Numbered from the stretch's first letter, positions 24,738-32,275 are shown. The stretch is DNA of 64,000 nt from Actinoplanes sichuanensis (GCF_033097365.1 NZ_AP028461.1:3968001-4032000), one strand, 5' to 3'. Notes: generated by a model from the sequence alone, not told the origin. Numbers and translations are program-made.

Positions 24738-25430
24738 ATGCTCACCGCGACGACCGACAGACTCGGCGGAGTGTCCCTGATCGCCGGGCCGCTGCTCCTG
24801 CTGACCGGCACACTCCTACGACTCGGGGTGCCGTTCTTCTATCCCGACCAGCTCGCCGCCTACCAGCGACAACCCACGCTGATCGGCACCTCGTACGCCC
24901 TCTTCCTGACCGGAACCATCGCCCTGTGGCCCGGAGTCGTCGCCGTCGCCGCCCGGATCGGCGCCAGCCGGCCGGGCTGGGCCGTGTGGGGCGGCACCCT
25001 GGTGATGTTCGGCCTGTTCGCCCGCACCTTCCACTACGGCGTCAACACGTTCGTGTTCTCGCTGGCCGACAGCGCCGGGCTGGACACGGCCACCCGGGCT
25101 GTCGGCGCCTACTACGCCTATCCGGAGTGGTTGGTGTCCAGCCTCAGCCTCGCCGTGATGACCGGCTGGATCGTCCTCGCGGTCGGTGGCTACCTGTCCG
25201 GCGCCCTGCGACCGGTGTCAGCGGTCGCCCTGGCGTTGACGTCCGGCCTGATGATCGGGGTCCTCAAGGGAAGCACCTGGGCGTCGGTCGTGCAGGTGGC
25301 CGGGTTGACCGTGGCGTTCGTGCCGCTCGGTGTCCGGCTGCTGCGCGACGCCGGCCGCCCGTCCCTGCGGTCCGTGTTGCTGGTCGTGCTGTTCGCCGCG
25401 GGTTCGGTCGTCCTCGGACGGCTGGGGTGA
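24738..25430 (+). CDS. Six- to seven-helix membrane protein, unknown
   Basis: 230 residues from the ATG at 24738. Regularly spaced hydrophobic segments (LIAGPLLLLTGTLLRLGVPFF, SYALFLTGTIALWPGVVAVAARI, and so on). No catalytic motif was recognised. It lies divergent from the sensor kinase with 87 bp between starts, so it could be the regulated target of that two-component system. Confidence 0.65.
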   Translation: MLTATTDRLGGVSLIAGPLLLLTGTLLRLGVPFFYPDQLAAYQRQPTLIGTSYALFLTGTIALWPGVVAVAARIGASRPGWAVWGGTLVMFGLFARTFHYGVNTFVFSLADSAGLDTATRAVGAYYAYPEWLVSSLSLAVMTGWIVLAVGGYLSGALRPVSAVALALTSGLMIGVLKGSTWASVVQVAGLTVAFVPLGVRLLRDAGRPSLRSVLLVVLFAAGSVVLGRLG

Positions 25431-25757
25431 CTACGCCGTACCGGCCGGCTGCGGCAGTGCGGCCACCAGGTCGTGGTCGCGCGGTAGCGGCCCGATCCGG
25501 GCAGCCCCACCCGGCGTGCCGAGATCGTCGAAGAACTCGGCGTTGACCGCCTCGTAGGCCTTCCATTCCGGCGGCAGGTCGTCTTCGTAGAAGATCGCCT
25601 CGGCGGGGCAGATCGGCTCGCAGGCCCCGCAGTCGATGCACTCGTCGGGGTTGATGTAGAGCATGCGATCGCCTTCGTAGATGCAGTCGACGGGGCATTC
25701 GTCGACGCAGGCCTTGTCCTTGAGGTCCACGCAGGGCAGAGCGATCACATAGGTCAT
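25431..25757 (-). CDS. fdxA: Seven-iron ferredoxin, FdxA type
   Basis: 108 residues. Cysteines CVDECPVDC near residues 17-25 plus a downstream Cys bind a [3Fe-4S] cluster; [12 protein letters not shown] near residues 40-51 binds a [4Fe-4S] cluster. The Tyr-rich [19 protein letters not shown] and C-terminal [10 protein letters not shown] segments are typical of actinobacterial FdxA, a soluble electron carrier for P450s and other redox enzymes. Its stop abuts the stop of the convergent membrane protein. Confidence 0.95.
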   Translation of the reverse strand: MTYVIALPCVDLKDKACVDECPVDCIYEGDRMLYINPDECIDCGACEPICPAEAIFYEDDLPPEWKAYEAVNAEFFDDLGTPGGAARIGPLPRDHDLVAALPQPAGTA

Positions 25758-26255
25758 GCCGTCGAAGGCTAGGACCTCAACCAGGGTTCAACTCAAGCTT
25801 CCAGGGAGTCGCCTTTGCGATTTGTGAAGGTCCCGTCGAACGCGCATCCCAGCAGGCCGGTTTTCCGATCCTGCTCACGGTGCGGATCGCCGTGATCAAG
25901 TAGGACGTGCCCGCCGGCGCAGCCGTACGGGAGCACCGCAGGGCGGCCCACGGGGAGCTCCGCAGGTGGCGGGCCGAGAGGCACATCGTCCGCCGATGGG
26001 ACGCAGGCGCTTGGCGCGATACCTGCACGCCGTTTGATGCAGTACCGCATATGCCCTTGGCCGAAAGCTTTGATCCGTGGTCCCGTTCGAATGCCCTGCG
26101 ACCTCCCCTGCGGGTCTGGCCAGGAAGCCTCTCGCAAGCGGTAACACCTGGGACGCAGTGCCCCCTGCGGCTGTCTGCCGGGCTACGGTCATGGCCTGCC
26201 TCGCGAGTCTTCGCGTCGAGGCCTTCAGGACAGGCGCGTCCAAGATCGGAATGAG
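25758..26255. other. 498-bp interval without a confident gene
   Basis: Base composition and codon pattern are more mixed than elsewhere. Several overlapping frames are open but none shows a recognised domain. The best candidate is the short minus-strand ORF at 25793-25984. The region marks the left edge of the restriction genes. Confidence 0.5.
25793..25984 (-). CDS. Possible small Cys/His-containing protein
   Basis: 63 residues from a GTG at 25984. The C-terminal half (YGCAGGHVLLDHGDPHREQDRK, then GLLGCAFDGTFTNRKG) has two Cys and several His and could bind a metal. The ribosome site is weak and no family was recognised, so this may be a gene remnant or chance. Confidence 0.25.
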   Translation of the reverse strand: MPLGPPPAELPVGRPAVLPYGCAGGHVLLDHGDPHREQDRKTGLLGCAFDGTFTNRKGDSLEA

Positions 26256-27581
26256 ATGAAGCCCGGGCCACACCAGCTACAGCTCCATGAGGTATTTCGG
26301 ACCCCTCAACGCGACCGCGGCGTACCCGTGCTCGACGGTCATCGCAACATCTACGTCGTGACCGGTGGCCGAGACCGGGAGATACCCCTCGGGCGCGGCA
26401 TCAACCCGATGGCCGACTCCCGACGGACCGGTTACGTCCCTGCTGTTCTCTTGTCTTCCAGCCCGTGGAAGGCCGGTTCGGAGTCGACACCTTGGCACGA
26501 CGTCTTCGACCTGCAGACCGGCCGCGTCCGGTATTTCGGTGATGCCAAGCCGGGGAGCTCCGTGCAGGCGGAGAAGGAACTCGGTAACGCCGCGCTCCTG
26601 ACCGAGTTCACCTTCCATCGAGGTTCGACCGAGGCCGAACGGATGCGTGCGACACCACTGATCGTGTTGCGAGCGGTGAGCCGCAATGGCGTGGACAAGG
26701 GCTACCGGGAGTTCTGCGGGATCGGTGTGCTGCAGCGTGTCGAACGCGTGGTGCAATGGGACGCGCCTACGGCGCGATCATTCACGAACTTCGCATATGA
26801 CATCATTTTGCTCGATCTGTCCGACGAGGACGAGCTCTTCGACTGGTCTTGGATCAACATGCGTGCCGAGGTCGGCGGGCCGGCGGCCCTTTCACGGGCA
26901 CCGCAGGCGTGGCGTCGATGGGTCGCCGACGGCGACCGGGTTCTACCCAAGATTCAACGCCGTGTGGCCACGTTCACGACACGCCGCAAAAATGATCAAC
27001 TACCGACACCCGGCAGCGCAGAGCACAAGGTTCTCATGCAGGTGTACGAGAGATTCGCAACGAACAAGCACGCTTTCGAGTCGCTGGCTTCCATGATCGT
27101 CGGGCGGATTCTGGCGGGCTCCGGAACCGCCTACATCGACGGCTGGATCACCAAGGCGTCCGGGGACAACGGCATCGACTTCGTATCACGGCTCGACGTC
27201 GGCAACGGGGCCACCAGTGTGAAACTCGTCGTCTTGGGACAGGCGAAATGCGTCAGCCCGACCGGTTCTTCGATATCGGCCGGGGACCTGGCCCGCGTGG
27301 TCGCCAGACTCCGCCGCGGGTGGCTCGGCGCCTATGTCACTACTGCCACCTACACCGAGCCGGCACAACGAGAACTCATCACCGACGAATACCCCATACT
27401 GCTCGTCGATGGCATGACCCTCGCCGGCGAGGTCCGCCGCCTCGCTGCAGAGACATACGGCGGCAGCATCGACAGACTCCTCGACCACGTCCTCAACACT
27501 CATGACGATGCGATCGAGGCCAGAAGGCCCGAGGAGATCCTGACCATCGACGGCACCTACCCCCACGGGACCTCGATCTGA
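26256..27581 (+). CDS. Modification-dependent restriction endonuclease, AspBHI-like
   Basis: 441 residues. The N-terminal half (to about residue 215; VRYFGDAKPGSSVQAEKELGN and YREFCGIGVLQRVERVVQWD) resembles the AspBHI recognition domain that reads 5-methylcytosine sites. The C-terminal half (about 255-440) is an Mrr-type nuclease: SGDNGIDFVSR supplies Asp308 and LGQAKC supplies Gln329 and Lys331 of the D-QxK active site. It would cut invading methylated DNA. No methyltransferase is adjacent. G+C and codon bias are lower than in the flanks, suggesting horizontal transfer. Confidence 0.75.
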   Translation: MKPGPHQLQLHEVFRTPQRDRGVPVLDGHRNIYVVTGGRDREIPLGRGINPMADSRRTGYVPAVLLSSSPWKAGSESTPWHDVFDLQTGRVRYFGDAKPGSSVQAEKELGNAALLTEFTFHRGSTEAERMRATPLIVLRAVSRNGVDKGYREFCGIGVLQRVERVVQWDAPTARSFTNFAYDIILLDLSDEDELFDWSWINMRAEVGGPAALSRAPQAWRRWVADGDRVLPKIQRRVATFTTRRKNDQLPTPGSAEHKVLMQVYERFATNKHAFESLASMIVGRILAGSGTAYIDGWITKASGDNGIDFVSRLDVGNGATSVKLVVLGQAKCVSPTGSSISAGDLARVVARLRRGWLGAYVTTATYTEPAQRELITDEYPILLVDGMTLAGEVRRLAAETYGGSIDRLLDHVLNTHDDAIEARRPEEILTIDGTYPHGTSI

Positions 27582-27914
27582 CGGTCGGGGCGCTGCGACT
27601 TCCAATACGACACGCCCGGCGGTAGACGGCGAGACGTTCGTGGCAGACCTGGGTTGCGAACGGTTGCGTTGTGATGGTGACGAGAGCACGGGATGAAATG
27701 GCAAGCGGCGGCGCCGGTTCGCCCGACCTCAACGCGATGCCGGCCGTCAACGGCAGCCGTCCTGCCGGGACTGAGGGTCGGATCAGTTGGATTCGGCTCC
27801 ACGCACATGGACCGACGTGCCGACGTCAGTGGGTCCTGCACCATCCTCTTGGTGGGCGTTCATGGCCGAAGCGATCATTCCGAGCCGTGGACCTTGCACC
27901 GTAGCCTCCTCTCC
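27582..27914. other. 333-bp gap between the two restriction genes
   Basis: No convincing gene on either strand. The open frame that precedes the NgoMIV-like gene has no family resemblance before the GTG at 27915. No obvious terminator or operator was seen. Confidence 0.5.
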
Positions 27915-28661
27915 GTGACGGCACCATCCTTCGTTGACGACCTACTCGCCTGGCGCACCCTCGAAAAGAAGACGGTGAACAGGCTCGGCCGACCTTACGC
28001 TCCCAATTGTGCAGACGTTGACAATTGCGACATCGCTGACTATATCTACGCTGGCCGTAAGGTTGCGCGGATCAAACCATCGGGCCAGAACATGGGCACC
28101 GACCTCGAAGAGCTGGTCCTCGAAGACCTCATTCCGCGGGTTCGCCGACTGGACCCCCGTAGATCTTGGGACGGAGCCCGCAAGCGGAAGGTTTCGGACT
28201 TCACCCAATACAGCCATCTCAAGGTACTGGACCGCCGCATGAAAGAGGACCTCGTATTGAGGACTGAATTCGGGCGGGAATACACGATCAAGCCCGACAT
28301 CACCATCGGGTCGGGGACATCTTCCGAACTTTTCCTGCATGCGGTCATCTCGGTCAAGTGGAGCATGCGAAACGATCGCGTTCAGAATGTGCGCCCAGAA
28401 GGTGCCCTACTGTCACGTCACCGACGAGGACGTCCGCCGCATTTCGTGGTGGTCACGACCGAACCTCTGCCGACAAGGATCGCAGCCATCGCCATGACTA
28501 CCGGCGAAGTCGACTCCGTTTATCACGTCATGTTCGACGAGATGGAGGAGGCGGTGAAGGAGGTCGGCTCGAAGGAGCAGCGGGCACGGTGGAAAGAGCT
28601 CGTCACACAGGGGCGAGTACGCGATTACAACACCTTGCCTGAGGTTTTGACGACGACCTGA
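27915..28661 (+). CDS. Type II restriction endonuclease, NgoMIV-like
   Basis: 248 residues from the GTG at 27915. The core KPDITIGS ... SVKWSMRNDRVQNVRPE ... HFVVVTTEPLPTRI and VDSVYHVMFDEM follow the NgoMIV pattern; putative active-site residues are Asp128, Ser146, Lys148 and Glu162, with the Ser-x-Lys and Lys-to-Glu spacing of NgoMIV as I remember it, though the Asp-to-Lys distance is shorter. NgoMIV cleaves GCCGGC. This gene is shorter than NgoMIV (about 286 residues), and no cognate cytosine methyltransferase is present in the window. G+C is lower than in neighbours. Confidence 0.75.
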   Translation: MTAPSFVDDLLAWRTLEKKTVNRLGRPYAPNCADVDNCDIADYIYAGRKVARIKPSGQNMGTDLEELVLEDLIPRVRRLDPRRSWDGARKRKVSDFTQYSHLKVLDRRMKEDLVLRTEFGREYTIKPDITIGSGTSSELFLHAVISVKWSMRNDRVQNVRPEGALLSRHRRGRPPHFVVVTTEPLPTRIAAIAMTTGEVDSVYHVMFDEMEEAVKEVGSKEQRARWKELVTQGRVRDYNTLPEVLTTT

Positions 28662-28668
28662 GGCGTTG

Positions 28669-28753
28669 CGGATGGGGCGAGAGTCGAACTCGCACGGGTG
28701 TTACCCCCAACGGTTTTCGGGACCGCGGCCGGCGCCCATCGGCTGGCCCATCC
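28669..28753 (-). tRNA. tRNA-Ser (CGA), atypical C33
   Basis: 85 nt, class II. Acceptor GGATGGG/CCCATCC with G73 (a serine identity base), T arm GCGAG-TTCGACT-CTCGC, and a long variable arm with a GGGT/ACCC stem. The anticodon stem is GCGGT/ACCGT (first pair G-U) with loop CCCGAAA, giving anticodon CGA. Position 33 is C instead of the near-universal U. No encoded CCA. It is the last tRNA of the cassette. Confidence 0.8.
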
Positions 28754-28758
28754 TTGGT

Positions 28759-28789
28759 TTTTCTCCCGCCGCCCATCGACGGGAGAAAA
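28759..28789. other. Stem-loop between tRNA-Thr and tRNA-Ser
   Basis: Perfect 10-bp inverted repeat, TTTTCTCCCG (28759-28768) and CGGGAGAAAA (28780-28789), with an 11-base loop containing GATGGGC, which also occurs in the D loop of the downstream tRNA-Ser. Probably a spacer structure for RNA processing; a terminator is less likely since the tRNA-Ser lies beyond it. Confidence 0.6.
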
Positions 28790-28790
28790 G

Positions 28791-28863
28791 AGCCGATGCC
28801 CGGACTTGAACCGGGTGCCTTCGACTTACGAGGTCGACGCTCTACCTGGTGAGCTACATCGGC
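28791..28863 (-). tRNA. tRNA-Thr (CGU)
   Basis: 73 nt with a full cloverleaf: acceptor GCCGATG/CATCGGC, D stem GCTC/GAGC, anticodon stem TCGAC/GTCGA with loop CTCGTAA (anticodon CGT, normal U33), T arm CCCGG/CCGGG with loop TTCAAGT. No encoded CCA. It reads ACG. Confidence 0.88.
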
Positions 28864-28871
28864 GTGGTGCG

Positions 28872-28946
28872 TGATCCTGGTCGGGCTCGAACCGACGATC
28901 TCCTGGTTGAGGGCCAGGTGAGCTTTGCCTACAGCTCCACAGGACC
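28872..28946 (-). tRNA. tRNA-Glu (CUC), atypical C33
   Basis: 75 nt with a full cloverleaf: acceptor GGTCCTG/CAGGATC (one G-U), D stem GAGC/GCTC, anticodon stem CCTGG/CCAGG with loop CCCTCAA (anticodon CTC), T arm GTCGG-TTCGAGC-CCGAC, A73. Position 33 is C rather than U, and the D stem differs from that of standard bacterial tRNA-Glu, so the amino-acid identity rests on the anticodon only. Confidence 0.78.
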
Positions 28947-28960
28947 GGAAAGTGAAACAG

Positions 28961-29030
28961 AAAAAGCCGCCTTCCCGAGATCGGGAGGCGGCGTCGAAGC
29001 CGGGCGCTAGATGCGCCTCCCGAAAGGAGG
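28961..29030 (-). promoter_or_regulatory. Transcription attenuator upstream of the tRNA cassette
   Basis: On the minus strand four segments can be seen. Segment 1 CCTCC (29026-29030) can pair with GGAGG within segment 2. Segment 2 TCGGGAGGCG (29014-29023) is a perfect 10-bp complement of segment 3 CGCCTCCCGA (28981-28990). Segment 3, extended to GCCGCCTCCCGA (28981-28992), also pairs with segment 4 (28966-28978; one bulged base) to make a GC-rich hairpin followed by TTTTT (28961-28965), a rho-independent terminator. The 2:3 and 3:4 pairings exclude each other, the classical antiterminator/terminator switch. Confidence 0.8.
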
Positions 29031-29069
29031 GGATGATTCCGAGCGGTACGTCGACTCAGAGCGGTACAT
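29007..29069 (-). CDS. Leader peptide of the tRNA cassette (20 aa)
   Basis: ATG at 29069 with an AAGGGAG ribosome site 6 bp upstream; stop TAG at 29007. The peptide begins MYRSESTYRSESS: five serines, two glutamates and one threonine in its first 13 residues. Codons 5-7 are GAG-TCG-ACG, which are read by exactly the three tRNAs encoded downstream (CUC, CGA, CGU); TCG recurs at codon 10. The ORF's last codons form attenuator segments 1 and 2, so a ribosome that reaches the stop would cover segment 2. Confidence 0.75.
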   Translation of the reverse strand: MYRSESTYRSESSPPFGRRI

Positions 29070-29102
29070 CGAGAACTCCCTTCCGTTCGTCTGGTGAAAG
29101 CA

Positions 29103-29131
29103 ACACTAGGGACGGCGCGACGCCGCCGCAA
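29103..29131 (-). promoter_or_regulatory. Promoter of the leader-tRNA unit
   Basis: Minus strand: TTGCGG (29131-29126), 17-bp spacer, TAGTGT (29108-29103). Both hexamers fit the actinobacterial primary-sigma consensus (TTGACN/TANNNT). The start of transcription would fall about 25 bases before the leader ATG. It lies just beyond the stop of the cyclase gene, so the cassette has its own promoter. Confidence 0.65.
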
Positions 29132-29147
29132 TTTGTTTTCGACGACG

Positions 29148-30083
29148 TCAGAACGTGGCGATCGGGTTGACCGGGCTGCCGGAGGTGCCGGCGAACCGGA
29201 TCGGGGCGACGGTGAACTGGAAGTCCCACTGGCCGAGTTCGGCGGCGGTCGCGGCGCACGCTTCGAGGTCGCAGTTGTCGACCAGCCACAGGCCCATGGC
29301 GACCAGACCGACCGCGTGTACCGGCATGAGCACCTGGTCGTACCCGGAAGGTTGAACGTCCTGTGGGGTGTCGGCGCCGATCACGGCGACGCCGCGTTCG
29401 TGGAGCCAGGGCAGGCAGGAGGCGTGCCAGCCTGCTTGGGTGACGCTCCAGGCGTACCCCTGCTCGTGCCGGAATCGGCCGTAACCGGTGCGCAGCAGCA
29501 CCGCGTCGCCGGGCCGGACCTGGACGCCCTGGCGGCGTTCGGCCGCTTCGAGGTCGGCCGGGTGCACGGCCTCCCCCGGTTCCAGCCAGGACACTCCGCG
29601 GGTGGCGGCCACGTCGAGGAGGACACCGCGGGTGACGATGCCGTCGGCGGCGGCGGTGACGGTACCCCACGCCGATCCGGTCCGCGGGTCGACGAGGGTG
29701 TGCGGCCGTCCGTTGTACATCCTGCCGTCCCAGTAGAGGTGGCACGGCGAGTCGAGGTGGGTGATGGAGTTGCCGTGGAAGGTCAGGCTCAGCCGCTCCG
29801 AGGAGAAACCCCAACGCCTGTCGGCGTGGAAGTGCGCCGGCATGTGCTCGGCGCCGGGCATCTCGGCGGCGCACGGGCAGGTGGTGGTCGAGCGTTCCAT
29901 CTCCTGCGGTACGGCCACCTCCCACCCGCACGACACGCTACGGCCGTGGCGCACGGTCCGGGCGGCGGCCAGCCGGACGTCGTCGGTGATGTGGTTGAGG
30001 GTGCCGCGCTGGTCGTCGTCGCCCCAGCGTCCCCAGTTCGAGAGGGTGTCGAAGTAGCCGAGCACGTCGTCCTGGGTCGTCAC
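29148..30083 (-). CDS. Cyclase-family metal hydrolase (kynurenine formamidase-like)
   Basis: 311 residues. The metal-binding motif of the family, HxGTHxDxPxH, appears as FHGNSITHLDSPCH near residue 105. Later DAVLLRTGYGRF and the AVIGADTPQDVQPSG region are also typical. Members hydrolyse amide or lactone bonds, for example formylkynurenine. The nearby GH64 gene lies upstream on the same strand but is separated from it by a terminator. Confidence 0.85.
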   Translation of the reverse strand: MTTQDDVLGYFDTLSNWGRWGDDDQRGTLNHITDDVRLAAARTVRHGRSVSCGWEVAVPQEMERSTTTCPCAAEMPGAEHMPAHFHADRRWGFSSERLSLTFHGNSITHLDSPCHLYWDGRMYNGRPHTLVDPRTGSAWGTVTAAADGIVTRGVLLDVAATRGVSWLEPGEAVHPADLEAAERRQGVQVRPGDAVLLRTGYGRFRHEQGYAWSVTQAGWHASCLPWLHERGVAVIGADTPQDVQPSGYDQVLMPVHAVGLVAMGLWLVDNCDLEACAATAAELGQWDFQFTVAPIRFAGTSGSPVNPIATF

Positions 30084-30094
30084 GACAGCAGGGT

Positions 30095-30124
30095 ATCCCG
30101 CCCCCGTGGGTACGAGGGCGGGAT
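30095..30124 (-). terminator. Terminator after the GH64 gene
   Basis: Perfect 9-bp stem, ATCCCGCCC (30095-30103) with GGGCGGGAT (30116-30124), 12-base loop, in the 51-bp gap downstream of the GH64 stop. Confidence 0.6.
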
Positions 30125-30134
30125 GCCGGGCCGG

Positions 30135-32126
30135 TCAGGCTTTCGCGAACTTCTGGGCCGCGGAGCCGTTGCAGTCCCAGATCTGCAGGCGGGCGCCGTT
30201 GGCGGTGCTGCCGCTGGGTGAGTCGATGCAGCGGCCGGACTGCGGGTTGCTGATGCTGCCGTTGCTGTTGACGACCCAGGTCTGGGCGGCGTTGCCGGTG
30301 CAGTCGTGCAGTTGCAGGACGCTGCCGTTGGCGGTGCCGCCGCCGGCGATGTCCAGGCACCGGCCGAGGGTGGCCAGTGACTGGCCGGACCAGGACCAGT
30401 GCTGGTCGCGGGCGGTCAGCTGGCAGTCCCAGAGTTGGACGACCGCGCCGTCGCCGCCGGTGTCGTCGCCCGCCACGTCGACGCACTTACCGCCGGGTGC
30501 GGCGAGGTTGGTGGCGCCGCCGTTGTAGGCGAACTTCTGCGCGCCGGAGGTGTTGCAGTCCCAGATCTGCAGGCGGGTGCCGTTGGCGGTGGCGGCGTTG
30601 GGCGAGTCGATGCAGCGACCGGACTGCGGGTTGCGGAAGGTGCCGTCGGCCTGGCTGACCCACTGCTGGCCGCCGACTCCGTTGCAGTCCCACAGTTGGA
30701 GCTTGCTGCCGCCGGCGGTGGCGTTGCCGACGACGTCGAGGCAGCGGCCGAGGGTCTGCAGGGTGCCGTTGCGCAGCGTCCAGTGCTGGTCCTTCGCCGC
30801 GGTCTGGCAATCCCACAGTTGTACGGCGGCGCCGTTCACACCGATGTCGTCACCGGCGACGTCCACACACTTGCCACCGGGTCCGGTCACGGCGTAGCCC
30901 GTGGTCGAACCGCCGCCACCACCGCCACCGCCGCCGCCGGTGAACGGCGAGAGGGTGACCCCGGCGGACGTCGGGTTGTTGGAGTAGACCAGCGACTCCT
31001 GGGCCTGGACGTCGTCGAAGGCGAACGCGTACGCCTTTCCGTCGACCATGTTCGCGTGGATGATCCGCGCGTACTGGTTGGTGGGGTTGCTCTTGTAGAA
31101 GTCGGACGCCGTACCACCCGGTTGGGTGTCGATCGTGCCGAGGGTGCCGCGGTTGAGGGCCGCGCAGAGGGTGCGCGCGATCGGGCCGACGACCAGGTCG
31201 TTGGGGGCCTGCAGGTTGCCGTCGCAGCCCCAGACGTGGGCGCTGGTCGGTTTGTTGAACGAGGCGACCTGTGCGCCGGAGCTGTTGGTGAAGACCATGG
31301 TGTTGCCCGAGGTGCGGCCGAAGTACCTGGTGTTCGGCTGGTCGCCGAACGGCACGACGGTCAAGGTCTTGCCGGTGTACGCGTTCCAGGCGCTGGTGAT
31401 GTAGGAGTCGAGGTAGGTGGCGCTGAACAGGCCGGCGCCGGCCGCCTTGCCGGGTGCGAGCACGCGCAGGACGGTGCCGTCGGCGCGGGTGACGACGGTG
31501 TTCGCCCAGCCGGACTGACCGCGGATCTGGTCGATGACGTTCTGCCGGCCGTTGGCGACCACGGTGCCGGTGCTGCGGCTGCCGTCGGTTCCGGAGACGC
31601 TGACCGCGTGGGGTATGGCGAACATGTCCACCTGCGAGCTGTTGAGCCACAGGCCGGCGTCGTTGTAGGTGAACTCGCTCCAGTCGAAGAGGATGTCGTG
31701 GTTGGGGTCGCCGGAGGCCCACGGGGCGGGCTGGACCAGGCCGTCCGGGGTGAGGAAGAACTGCAGTTTCTGGCCGAGTGACATGTACATGCGGCCGGAG
31801 AAGTTGCGGGGGAACCGGACGGTGGTGCTGCCGCCGTTGCCGGGGCCGCCGATGGAGACGTCGGGGGCGGGTGAGGGCGGGAGCGAGCCGGCCGGCCAGT
31901 TGTTGAAGGTGCCGGCGCCGGTGACGTAGCCGAGGCGGCCGGTGTTCAGGTTGACGCCGATGACGTAGAGGTAGACGGCGTCGCCGCGGCCGGTGCTGTT
32001 GGTGACGGTGACCGGCAGCAGGGCCGGTCCGACGGCGGCGGCGGGTGTTGCGGTGGCGGTGGCGCCGAGAGGGATCGCCGCCAGCAGCGCGGCGAAGGCG
32101 CTTAACAACCTGTTACGTGTGGCCAT
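30135..32126 (-). CDS. Secreted GH64 beta-1,3-glucanase with two ricin-B lectin domains
   Basis: 663 residues. Signal peptide (1-31), GH64 thaumatin-like catalytic domain (about 34-395; LPVTVTNSTGRGDAVYLYVIG, FDWSEFTYNDAGLWLNSSQVDMFAIP), a poly-Gly linker, then two ricin-type trefoil domains (about 412-535 and 540-663), each with repeated QxW-like LQIWDC and GRCLD motifs. It would degrade fungal or algal beta-1,3-glucan outside the cell. A LacI-type palindrome lies 45-60 bp upstream of the start. Confidence 0.92.
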   Translation of the reverse strand: MATRNRLLSAFAALLAAIPLGATATATPAAAVGPALLPVTVTNSTGRGDAVYLYVIGVNLNTGRLGYVTGAGTFNNWPAGSLPPSPAPDVSIGGPGNGGSTTVRFPRNFSGRMYMSLGQKLQFFLTPDGLVQPAPWASGDPNHDILFDWSEFTYNDAGLWLNSSQVDMFAIPHAVSVSGTDGSRSTGTVVANGRQNVIDQIRGQSGWANTVVTRADGTVLRVLAPGKAAGAGLFSATYLDSYITSAWNAYTGKTLTVVPFGDQPNTRYFGRTSGNTMVFTNSSGAQVASFNKPTSAHVWGCDGNLQAPNDLVVGPIARTLCAALNRGTLGTIDTQPGGTASDFYKSNPTNQYARIIHANMVDGKAYAFAFDDVQAQESLVYSNNPTSAGVTLSPFTGGGGGGGGGGSTTGYAVTGPGGKCVDVAGDDIGVNGAAVQLWDCQTAAKDQHWTLRNGTLQTLGRCLDVVGNATAGGSKLQLWDCNGVGGQQWVSQADGTFRNPQSGRCIDSPNAATANGTRLQIWDCNTSGAQKFAYNGGATNLAAPGGKCVDVAGDDTGGDGAVVQLWDCQLTARDQHWSWSGQSLATLGRCLDIAGGGTANGSVLQLHDCTGNAAQTWVVNSNGSISNPQSGRCIDSPSGSTANGARLQIWDCNGSAAQKFAKA

Positions 32127-32170
32127 GGGGACTCCAGGGGTGCGGCGGTTGTTATGGCCGGAAAGGTGCG

Positions 32171-32186
32171 CTGAGAGCGCTCTCAG
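32171..32186 (-). promoter_or_regulatory. LacI-type palindrome upstream of GH64
   Basis: CTGAGAGCGCTCTCAG, a perfect 16-bp palindrome with the central GCGC typical of LacI-family operators. It resembles but differs from the CebR box at 16412 (GAGAGCGCTCTC in place of GGGAGCGCTCCC), so it may answer to a paralogous repressor. Confidence 0.7.
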
Positions 32187-32275
32187 AGCATGTCCAACGT
32201 GTTAATAGTTGTCAATGCTTACAGTGGCGTCCTGTCCCCTGAGGCCATCTGGCTCGTTTCTTCTACCCTGGCGCG

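Noticed and set aside
25777..26271. Long minus-strand open frames between the ferredoxin and the AspBHI-like gene as a methyltransferase remnant
   Set aside because: None of the visible frames contains the PCQ, ENV or other C5-methyltransferase motifs; amino-acid patterns look random apart from one short Cys/His segment.
28961..29030. T-box riboswitch upstream of the tRNAs
   Set aside because: No T-box sequence (TGGNACC-like bulge), specifier stem or tRNA-pairing loop is visible; the short leader with an ORF fits peptide-based attenuation instead.
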